Below are positions 56,224-64,000 of a DNA stretch of 64,000 bases, piece by piece. Location of the stretch: positions 1-64,000 of the forward strand of contig NZ_JABFDM010000002.1 of the NCBI RefSeq assembly GCF_013178945.1. The letters run 5' to 3'. Position 1 is the first letter of the stretch. Each line of letters begins with the position of its first letter. Under the pieces are notes generated by a model that ran no database searches, had not been told where the DNA came from, and worked only from the letters and a program-made list of their open reading frames with translations. This DNA is from Bradyrhizobium aeschynomenes. GTDB lineage: Bacteria > Pseudomonadota > Alphaproteobacteria > Rhizobiales > Xanthobacteraceae. A program made the position numbers and the translations under genes.

Positions 56224-57018
56224 TCAAGCCTGCGCGCGCAGCTGGTAGATTGCGACGTGACGGCAATGGGCCAGCGGCCGATCGCCGTCCGCGACCACCA
56301 GCGCGTCGATCTCGACGAAGCGGTGGCCCTTCTTCTCGTAGTTGGCGACCACCCGTCCCCGCGCCGTGATCTCGTCGGTCTCGGCGATCACCGACAGCAA
56401 TTGCATCCGGCTGCCGACGTGGATCCACGGGCCGAGCACGACGTTGTCGACCAGCAGCCGGTTCATCACCCGCTGCAGCATGCCGGGATGACCGAGCCGC
56501 TCGCTGGCATAGATCGGATCGCGCTCGCGGATCTCGTCGAGATACATCGTGGCCGCCTGCCCCGGCCAGGCCCGCGGTGCCGTGCCGAGCAGGCTACCGA
56601 CCGCGAACGAGTCTGCGCCGATTGACGGCCGCACGGCTGCGGGTGGAACATCGCGATAGTCCGCCAGCGTCACATCCGGCGGGGCCACCGGCAGCGTTGC
56701 GGAACCGGTGGCGCAGAGCTGGCCCTGACTGATCACCTTTAGGCTGAGCCCCTCCCCCTCCTCGCTCGCCCTGACGTCGGCGATCTCGCCGTCATAGACC
56801 GGCTTGATGAAGCGCGACTCGATCAGGCCCCGTTCCAGGAACGCCCGCCCCCAGCGCGCGACCGGCTGGTGCAGCATATAGGCCAGCACCTCGACGCCGG
56901 GCACGAGGCCGCCGGCGAAGCCGAAGCGGCGGGCCACGCCGTCATCGTGCATCTTGTTCTCGGACTGCTTGGCCGTGTTGAACGCCTCGACCGCGTAAGG
57001 CGCGATTTCGCCGGACAT
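56224..57018 (-). CDS. Hotdog-fold (MaoC-like) protein
   Basis: 264 residues from the ATG at 57018, supported by GGGAGG six bases upstream; the open frame before it is not coding. Two hotdog halves are visible: an N-terminal MaoC-like half ([38 protein letters not shown]) and a C-terminal half ([40 protein letters not shown]). The usual hydratase D-x4-H dyad is not evident, so it may bind or act on acyl-CoA in another way. It is divergent from the DUF188 gene (124 bp). Confidence 0.7.
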   Translation of the reverse strand: MSGEIAPYAVEAFNTAKQSENKMHDDGVARRFGFAGGLVPGVEVLAYMLHQPVARWGRAFLERGLIESRFIKPVYDGEIADVRASEEGEGLSLKVISQGQLCATGSATLPVAPPDVTLADYRDVPPAAVRPSIGADSFAVGSLLGTAPRAWPGQAATMYLDEIRERDPIYASERLGHPGMLQRVMNRLLVDNVVLGPWIHVGSRMQLLSVIAETDEITARGRVVANYEKKGHRFVEIDALVVADGDRPLAHCRHVAIYQLRAQA

Positions 57019-57141
57019 CCTTGCCTCCCTTTGACCCTTTTCGGCGATGGTAGCGGCAGGAAAGCCCCTGGCAAGCTCAGCGTTTGGCTCGCAATTCCCG
57101 GCTCGATGGAGTACCAACCCGCCATCCCGAATGAAGGCCCG

Positions 57142-57636
57142 ATGACGACCGAAACCGCCCCGATCACCATCTATGTCGACGCCGACGCCTGCCCGGTGAA
57201 GGACGAGATCTACCGCGTCGCGATCCGGCACGGCCTGCCGGTGATCGTCGTCGCCGGCGGCTTCATCCGCGTGCCCGACGATCCCCTGATCACGCGCATC
57301 GCGGCCGGCAGCGGCATGGATGCGGCGGACGACTGGATCGCCGAGCGCACCGGTCCCGACGACATCGTCATCACCGCGGACATTCCGCTGGCGAGCCGCT
57401 GCGTCAAGGCCGGCAGCGCCGTGATCGCGCCGAACGGCAAGCCGTTCACGGAGGCGTCGATCGGCATGACGCTCGCCGTGCGCAACCTGATGACCGATCT
57501 GCGCTCCTCCGGCGAGGTCACCGGCGGCCCGCGCTCGTTCACGCCGCGCGACCGCTCCACCTTCCTCTCCACCCTCGACACCACGATCCGCCGCGCGCAG
57601 CGCCAACGCGCCGCGCGGGTCCAGCAACAGAGCTAG
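57142..57636 (+). CDS. YaiI/YqxD-family (DUF188) protein
   Basis: 164 residues. DUF188 signature: [59 protein letters not shown] and [12 protein letters not shown], a PIN-like fold with conserved acidic residues. Widely conserved, function unknown. It is followed 4 bp later by the ABC-F gene, so the two are co-transcribed. The start at 57142 has AAGG upstream. Confidence 0.93.
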   Translation: MTTETAPITIYVDADACPVKDEIYRVAIRHGLPVIVVAGGFIRVPDDPLITRIAAGSGMDAADDWIAERTGPDDIVITADIPLASRCVKAGSAVIAPNGKPFTEASIGMTLAVRNLMTDLRSSGEVTGGPRSFTPRDRSTFLSTLDTTIRRAQRQRAARVQQQS

Positions 57637-57640
57637 CAAC

Positions 57641-59452
<1,812 letters not shown>

Positions 59453-59488
59453 CGGTCCGGCACCGTCAACCCTCGCCACAGGCACGCT

Positions 59489-59636
59489 GCACCCTCTCCC
59501 CTTGTGGGAGAGGGTGGCGACGAGCGGCAGCTCGGCGCCGGGTGAGGGGTTCTCTCGGCATATTCGATCGCGGAGAGAGACCCCTCACCCGGCTTCGCTG
59601 CGCGAGGCCACCCTCTCCCACAAGGGGAGAGGGTGC
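59489..59636. repeat. Large inverted repeat, ACCCTCTCCC type
   Basis: GCACCCTCTCCCCTTGTGGG on the left and CCCACAAGGGGAGAGGGTGC on the right, with GGTGAGGGGT/ACCCCTCACC pairing inside. It follows uup by 36 bp and is of a widely dispersed bacterial repeat type. Likely a long RNA hairpin, possibly ending the uup transcript. Confidence 0.85.
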
Positions 59637-59689
59637 ACCGCCCGGATGGATAGAGCTTCGTTTCCAACTCATAAGTTGAAGGACCACGC

Positions 59690-60769
59690 ATGACCACCCC
59701 GCTCGCCGCCAAGATCGCCCGAGAGTATGGCACGCCCTGCGCCGTCATCGACATGGACAAGGTCGAGCGCAACATCGCGCGCATCCAGACGCAGTGCGAC
59801 GCCGCCGGCGTCGCCAACCGGCCGCACATCAAGACGCACAAGAGCCCGGCGCTGGCCAAGCTGCAGATCGAGGCCGGCGCGCAAGGCATCACCTGCCAGA
59901 AGATCGGCGAGGCCGAGATCATGGCGGACGCCGGCATCAGCAACATCCTGATCAGCTACAACCTGATCGGCGAGGAGAAGATGGCGCGTCTCGCCGCGCT
60001 GCAGGCCAAGGCCGATATGACCGTCGCCGCCGACAACGCGACCGTGATCGCGGGCCTGCCGCAGGCGGCGAAGCAGTCCGGCCGCACGCTCTCTGTCGTC
60101 GTCGAATGCGACACCGGCCGCAAGCGCGCCGGCGTGGAAACGCCGGCGGAGGCGATCCAACTCGCGCGGCAGATCAAGGCGAGCGAGGGACTGCGCTTCG
60201 CCGGCTTCATGCTGTACCCGACCGAGAGCGGCTGGGACGAGGCGCAGCGCTTCTACGACGAAGCACTGGCCGGCGTGCGCGCCGAGGGTCTGGAGGCCAC
60301 GATCGTCTCGACCGGCGGCTCGCCGAACCTGAAGAATCTCGGCAAGCTCAAGGGCGCCACCGAGCACCGCCCGGGCACCTACATCTACAACGACCGCATG
60401 CAGGTCGCCGCCGGCGTCGCCACCTGGGACGACTGCGCGCTGCACATCTACTCCACCGTCGTCAGCCGCGCCGCGCCCGAGCGCGGCATCCTCGATGCCG
60501 GCTCCAAGACATTGACCACCGACACCGGCGGCCTCGACGGCCACGGCCTGATCCTGGAGCACCCGGAGGCGAAGATCGCCCGCTTCGCCGAGGAGCACGG
60601 CTTCCTCGACCTCTCCCGCAGCAATACCCGCCCCCATGTCGGCGACGTCGTCCGCATCGTCCCCAACCACGTCTGCGTCGTCGTCAACATGATGGAGGAG
60701 GTCGTGATGGTCCGCGGGGAAGAGATCCTGGGCACGCTGCCGGTCGCGGCGCGCGGCAAGCTGCGGTAA
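59690..60769 (+). CDS. D-threonine aldolase-family PLP enzyme (alanine racemase fold)
   Basis: 359 residues. The N-terminal barrel carries the PLP-Lys in ANRPHIKTHKSPALAKLQ, followed by QGITCQKIGEAEIMADAGIS. The C-terminal D-serine dehydratase-like domain ends with VGDVVRIVPNHVCVVVNMME, holding the metal-binding His and a Cys in the usual H-x-C pair. The family cleaves or dehydrates D-beta-hydroxy amino acids with PLP and a divalent metal. GAAGGA precedes the ATG. Exact activity (D-threonine aldolase versus D-serine dehydratase) cannot be set. Confidence 0.9.
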   Translation: MTTPLAAKIAREYGTPCAVIDMDKVERNIARIQTQCDAAGVANRPHIKTHKSPALAKLQIEAGAQGITCQKIGEAEIMADAGISNILISYNLIGEEKMARLAALQAKADMTVAADNATVIAGLPQAAKQSGRTLSVVVECDTGRKRAGVETPAEAIQLARQIKASEGLRFAGFMLYPTESGWDEAQRFYDEALAGVRAEGLEATIVSTGGSPNLKNLGKLKGATEHRPGTYIYNDRMQVAAGVATWDDCALHIYSTVVSRAAPERGILDAGSKTLTTDTGGLDGHGLILEHPEAKIARFAEEHGFLDLSRSNTRPHVGDVVRIVPNHVCVVVNMMEEVVMVRGEEILGTLPVAARGKLR

Positions 60770-60787
60770 GGGCGCAACCCTCTACCC

Positions 60788-60886
60788 GTCATTCCGGGGC
60801 AGCCGCGCCAGCGGCTGAGCCCGGAATCCATACGCCCGATCGTGGTTATGGATTCCGGGCTCGCCCTCCGGGCGCCCCGGAATGAC
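60788..60886. repeat. Palindromic intergenic repeat, GTCATTCCGGGG type
   Basis: GTCATTCCGGGGCAGCCGCG on the left and GCGCCCCGGAATGAC on the right, with GGAATCCATA and TATGGATTCC pairing inside, 18 bp after the PLP enzyme stop. Same family as 15389-15491 and 62312-62408. Confidence 0.85.
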
Positions 60887-61036
60887 AGCGATGATCGTAG
60901 CTGGCCGCGCGGCAAATCGTAAGCTGGGCAAAGGCGGCGGCTGTAGTGCTGCGTCATACGCAAGTCGCGATGACGTGCCCACCGTATTGCCGCCGAATAC
61001 GCCGATCGATGGTGGGCACGCTGCGCTTTGCCCACC

Positions 61037-62266
61037 CTACAAATTAAGCCACATCAACGCGCCCTTCCCTGCGGCAACGCCGGTCGCGAACGAGGCTTGC
61101 AGCAGATAACCGCCGGTCGGAGCTTCCCAGTCCAGCATCTCGCCTGCGGCGAACACGCCCGGCAGTCGCCGCAGCATGTAGTCGGCATCGAGCTCATCAC
61201 GCGCGATGCCGCCGGCGCTGGAGATGGCGCGGGCGAGACCGGCGGTGCCTGTCAGCTTGATTGGTACGGCGTTGATCAGCGCCGCAAGGCGATCAGGCGA
61301 CAGCGACGACAGAGCCGGGCCTTGTGTCTTCGCCGCCTCCTGCAGCAGACCGATCGCGACCGGTGACAATTGCAGCGACTTGCGCAGCACATTCGAAAAC
61401 GACTGCTTGCTGCGCGGGGCCGAGAGCTTCTTGATCAGATCAGCGGCCTCGACATCGGGCCGCAGCGCGACGTGCAGCGTCGCCTCGCCATGAACAGCGA
61501 TCGCCTCGCGCAACTCGGCCGACAGCGCGTAGACGGCGCCTCCCTCGACGCCGTTGCGCGTGATCACGGCTTCGCCGCGTCTGCTGTGCTCTCCGAACGA
61601 CAACGCGATGCCCTTCAGCGGCTGGCCCTCGAAGCGGTCGCGGAAGATGTCGGACCAGGCGACGGTGAAGCCGCAATTGGCCGGACGGAGCGGCGCGATC
61701 GCGATGCCTTTCGCCGCGAGGATCGGCACCCAGCCGCCGTCGGAGCCGAGGCGCGGCCAGGAGGCGCCGCCGAGCGCGAGCACCGTCGCATCGGCTGCGA
61801 TGGTATGTGGATCGTTTGGCGTTGCAAAGATGAGATGGCCCTGCTGGTCCCAGCCGGTCCAGCGATGCCGCAGCTCGAAGCGCACGCCCTGCGCGTCGAG
61901 CCGGCGCAGCCAGGCGCGGAGCAGCGGCGAGGCTTTCATCGCGACCGGAAACACACGGCCCGAGGAACCGACGAAGGTCGGCTGGCCCAACGCTTCGCAC
62001 CACTCGCGAAGTTGTTGCGGCGAAAAAGCCTGGATGGCCGGCGCAAGCCAGGGCGCGGCTTCGCGATAACGCGACAGGAATGCCGCCAGCTCTTCGCTAT
62101 GCGTGAGATTGAGGCCCCCTCGCCCCGCCATCAGGAACTTGCGCGCTACCGATGGCATCGCGTCGTAGACGGTGACGCTGGCTCCGCCCTCGGCCAGCAC
62201 CTCGGCGGCCATCAGCCCGGCCGGGCCGGCTCCGATGATGGCGATGTTGGGTGCTGCTGAGGACAT
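61037..62266 (-). CDS. BaiN/HI0933-family flavoprotein
   Basis: 409 residues. The N-terminal FAD motif reads IAIIGAGPAGLMAAEVLAEG, followed by the family hallmark VARKFLMAGRGGLNLTHSE. TVLALGGASWPRLGSDGG holds the middle glycine motif, and the C-terminal region (RLPGVFAAGEMLDWEAPTGG) closes the FAD site. Members include bacterial bile-acid and tRNA-related flavoproteins; the substrate of this subfamily is unknown. The body is full length. Single gene, flanked by palindromic repeats. Confidence 0.9.
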   Translation of the reverse strand: MSSAAPNIAIIGAGPAGLMAAEVLAEGGASVTVYDAMPSVARKFLMAGRGGLNLTHSEELAAFLSRYREAAPWLAPAIQAFSPQQLREWCEALGQPTFVGSSGRVFPVAMKASPLLRAWLRRLDAQGVRFELRHRWTGWDQQGHLIFATPNDPHTIAADATVLALGGASWPRLGSDGGWVPILAAKGIAIAPLRPANCGFTVAWSDIFRDRFEGQPLKGIALSFGEHSRRGEAVITRNGVEGGAVYALSAELREAIAVHGEATLHVALRPDVEAADLIKKLSAPRSKQSFSNVLRKSLQLSPVAIGLLQEAAKTQGPALSSLSPDRLAALINAVPIKLTGTAGLARAISSAGGIARDELDADYMLRRLPGVFAAGEMLDWEAPTGGYLLQASFATGVAAGKGALMWLNL

Positions 62267-62311
62267 CGCCCAATCGGGTTCAAAGAGGACGGTAGATCAA
62301 CGAAAATGGTC

Positions 62312-62408
62312 GTCATTCCGGGATGCGCCCCTTGGCGCAGGCCCGGAATCCATACTCCCGATCGTGGCTATGGATTCCGGGCTCGCGCTGCGCGCGCCCC
62401 GGAATGAC
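62312..62408. repeat. Palindromic intergenic repeat, GTCATTCCGGG type
   Basis: GTCATTCCGGGATGCGCCCC on the left and GCGCCCCGGAATGAC on the right, with CCGGAATCCATA and TATGGATTCCGG pairing inside, lying between the flavoprotein start and the SDR gene end. Confidence 0.85.
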
Positions 62409-62415
62409 AGCGGGA

Positions 62416-63333
62416 CTACAGTTTGATCCCCAACCGCGCCGCTGCTTGCGACACATACTTCTGCGTCTGCTCGAACGCGCCCTGCAGCGCGCGCGCCTTC
62501 GACATGTCGCTGATCTCTTGGAAGTGCGCGGCCACCGCGTCCGGCGTCCATTCTTCCGGCGGAAGGTTGATGCCCTCGCTCTCCAGGATCTTGATCACCG
62601 CGAACGAACCTGCACCGGCGCCCATGATGGTGCGCGTCGGCGCGTCCTCGCTGAGCAGATACTCGACCGCCGGCGTGATCGATTCCGGCTTCATCAGCTG
62701 CAGCGCCTGTGGCGGCAGCAGTTCCTCGGTCATGCGGGTGGCCGCGGTGGGCGAGATGATGTTGACGCGGATGTTGGTCTTGCGGCCCTCTTCCGCCAGC
62801 ACGTTCATCAAACCGACCATGCCGGTCTTCGCCGCGCCGTAATTGGCCTGGCCGAAATTGCCGAACAGACCTGACGACGAGGTCGTCAGCACGATGCGGC
62901 CGTAGTTGCGCTCGCGCATGCCGTTCCACACCGCCTTGCAGCAGTAGAAGCTGCCGACGAGATGCACGTCCAGCACCTTGGCAAAATCGGCGACCTCCAT
63001 CTTTCCGAACGACTTGTCTCTGAGGATGCCGGCATTGGCGCACATGATGTCGACGCTGCCCCATTCCTTGGTGGCGCGCTCGACCATCGCGGTGACCTGC
63101 TCGAAATTCGAGACGTCGGCACCGTCGGCCATGGCGGTGCCGCCCGCCTTGCGAATCTCCTCGACCACGGTCTCGGCCGCGGTCATCGAGCCGCCGGTGC
63201 CGTCGCGGGCGCCGCCGAAATCATTGACCACGACCTTGGCGCCGCGGCTAGCCAGTCCCAGCGCATGCGCGCGTCCGAGCCCATTGCCTGCGCCGGTGAC
63301 GATGGCGACACGTCCGTCGAATCTGATTGCCAT
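62416..63333 (-). CDS. SDR-family dehydrogenase (beta-hydroxyacyl-CoA-type)
   Basis: 305 residues from the ATG at 63333; the frame extends upstream but without coding character. The cofactor loop is VAIVTGAGNGLGRAHALGLA, then VVVNDFGGARDGTG, the pattern of the HSD17B4/multifunctional-enzyme type that acts on 3-hydroxyacyl-CoA with NAD+. Catalytic Ser (TTSSSGLFGNFGQ), Tyr and Lys (NYGAAKTGMVG) are intact. A ~55-residue C-terminal extension (PEEWTPDAVAAHFQEISDMS) is typical of this subgroup. The MaoC hydratase gene lies 136 bp upstream on the same strand, fitting a fatty-acid or CoA-ester degradation unit. Confidence 0.92.
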   Translation of the reverse strand: MAIRFDGRVAIVTGAGNGLGRAHALGLASRGAKVVVNDFGGARDGTGGSMTAAETVVEEIRKAGGTAMADGADVSNFEQVTAMVERATKEWGSVDIMCANAGILRDKSFGKMEVADFAKVLDVHLVGSFYCCKAVWNGMRERNYGRIVLTTSSSGLFGNFGQANYGAAKTGMVGLMNVLAEEGRKTNIRVNIISPTAATRMTEELLPPQALQLMKPESITPAVEYLLSEDAPTRTIMGAGAGSFAVIKILESEGINLPPEEWTPDAVAAHFQEISDMSKARALQGAFEQTQKYVSQAAARLGIKL

Positions 63334-63360
63334 GATGTTCTGCCCTGCGATTTTCAGCTC

Positions 63361-63446
63361 GTCATGCCCGGGCTCGACCCGGGCATCCATCCACTTCGAA
63401 AGACTCTCGATCTGGATGGATCGCCGGGTCAAGCCCGGCGATGACG
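63361..63446. repeat. Palindromic intergenic repeat, GTCATGCCCGGG type
   Basis: GTCATGCCCGGGCTCGACCC on the left and GGGTCAAGCCCGGCGATGAC on the right, with ATCCATCCA/TGGATGGAT pairing inside, between the MaoC-type gene and the SDR start. Confidence 0.8.
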
Positions 63447-63469
63447 AGGTTGGGTTGTGACGAAGAGTG

Positions 63470-63946
63470 TTAGTCCAGATAGATGAGACCGATCCAGTCG
63501 GCGACAAGCGCCGGCTTGTCCTCACCCTCGATCTCGACCGTGACGTTGGTGCGCGACTGCAATTCTTTCGGTTTGCGCAGAGTGGCTTCAGACAGCACGA
63601 AACGGCCGCGCACGCGTTTCCCGGATTTCACCGGCGAGACGAAGCGCAGCTTGTCGAAGCCGTAGTTCACGCCCATCGCGGTGCCCTCGATCGCCGGCAT
63701 GACCTCGTAGGACATCACCGACAGCAGCGACATGGTGAGAAAGCCGTGCGCGATCGTGGTGCCGAACGGCGTCGCCTTGGCCGCTTCCGGATCGACATGG
63801 ATGAACTGGTGATCCTCGATCACGTCGGCATAAAGATCGATCCGCTTCTGATCGAGCACGTGCCATGACGACACGCCGATCTCCTGGCCGACCAGGGCCT
63901 GATAGGCTTCAAGCGAAATTGGCGGCTTCTTCCAGATCTTGTTCAT
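63470..63946 (-). CDS. MaoC-like dehydratase (R-specific enoyl-CoA hydratase type)
   Basis: 158 residues, single hotdog fold. The hydratase motif is complete: YADVIEDHQFIHVDPEAAKA, then FGTTIAHGFLTMSLLSVM, giving the catalytic Asp and His (D-x4-H) and the conserved HGFLT turn. It hydrates trans-2-enoyl-CoA; NodN-like proteins share this fold. The SDR gene downstream would use its product. The start at 63946 gives the normal length (MNKIWKKPPISLEAYQALVG). Confidence 0.92.
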   Translation of the reverse strand: MNKIWKKPPISLEAYQALVGQEIGVSSWHVLDQKRIDLYADVIEDHQFIHVDPEAAKATPFGTTIAHGFLTMSLLSVMSYEVMPAIEGTAMGVNYGFDKLRFVSPVKSGKRVRGRFVLSEATLRKPKELQSRTNVTVEIEGEDKPALVADWIGLIYLD

Positions 63947-63952
63947 GCGTTG

Positions 63953-64000
63953 CTACACCTCGTGCCCGGACGGCCGCGTCTTCAGCTCCGGGAAATCCTC
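63953..64000 (-). CDS. 3' end of a minus-strand gene running off the window
   Basis: Sixteen codons ending in TAG (63953) encode EDFPELKTRPSGHEV. The rest lies to the right of the window. The open frame, six-base gap to the MaoC-type gene and shared direction make it a likely upstream partner in that operon. Too short to name. Confidence 0.45.
   Translation of the reverse strand, partial: EDFPELKTRPSGHEV

Overview
The window reads as an alphaproteobacterial chromosome, most likely Bradyrhizobium or a close relative. The reasons are the high G+C content with strongly G/C-ending codons, the guaA / RsmB-like / guaB neighbourhood, DUF3551 and tctCBA genes, and dispersed palindromic intergenic repeats (GTCATTGCGAGCGAAGCG... 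and GTCATTCCGGGG... types) that I associate with that group. The genus is an inference from memory, not a database result.

Layout. 1-13.6 kb is an accessory, insertion-sequence-rich segment. It holds an IS3-type transposase truncated by the window edge, a 50-bp tandem repeat of what looks like an IS end, a type II secretion gspD cut off by that end, two back-to-back IS remnants, and a polymorphic-toxin locus (SpvB/FG-GAP protein, RHS protein with a C-terminal GHH-type toxin candidate, and a Sel1-repeat protein as likely immunity gene). It also holds an IS1182-family element with visible terminal inverted repeats, an orphan EutQ-like cupin and a VapBC-type toxin-antitoxin pair with a palindromic operator. 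13.7-22.4 kb is housekeeping: guaA, an RsmB-family rRNA methyltransferase, a MAPEG protein, a CurA-type NADPH oxidoreductase, guaB, a small YqaE-like membrane protein and a DHA2 MFS exporter.

22.4-31.8 kb is a surface-polysaccharide region: an SGNH/sialate-esterase-like protein, an O-antigen-ligase/polymerase-like membrane protein, an acyltransferase, a DUF1003 protein, and a tightly overlapping three-gene operon (HlyD-like adaptor, six-hairpin-type glycosidase, BcsA-like glycosyltransferase with a PilZ-like tail). 32-42.8 kb carries two coupled unknown genes, a tctCBA tripartite tricarboxylate transporter, two small secreted proteins, rlmE, a Ppx/GppA phosphatase and a stand-alone molybdopterin dehydrogenase large subunit with the form-II AYRGAGR loop.

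43.35-55.94 kb is the outstanding locus: a refractile-body (R-body) region. Four canonical RebB-family genes and three divergent RebB-like genes are followed on the same strand by six larger genes: two unknowns, an 805-residue protein with a nucleotidyltransferase-like signature, a flavin amine oxidase, a zinc-ribbon protein and a PD-(D/E)XK-like protein. Converging on them are a regulator (degenerate AAA+ domain plus AraC-type HTH) and a disordered protein with repeated Phe/Asp motifs. CAAC-N4-GTTG lies ahead of the first reb gene and CAAT-N5-ATTG lies ahead of the regulator; both resemble, from memory, the operator of the rhizobial regulator PraR. R-bodies are coiled protein ribbons that unroll; here the structural subunits appear to be co-transcribed with putative enzymatic genes whose role is unknown.

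56.2-64 kb returns to metabolism: a hotdog-fold protein, a DUF188 protein, an Uup-type ABC-F ATPase, a D-threonine-aldolase-family PLP enzyme, a BaiN/HI0933 flavoprotein, an SDR plus MaoC pair, and the last codons of a further minus-strand gene.
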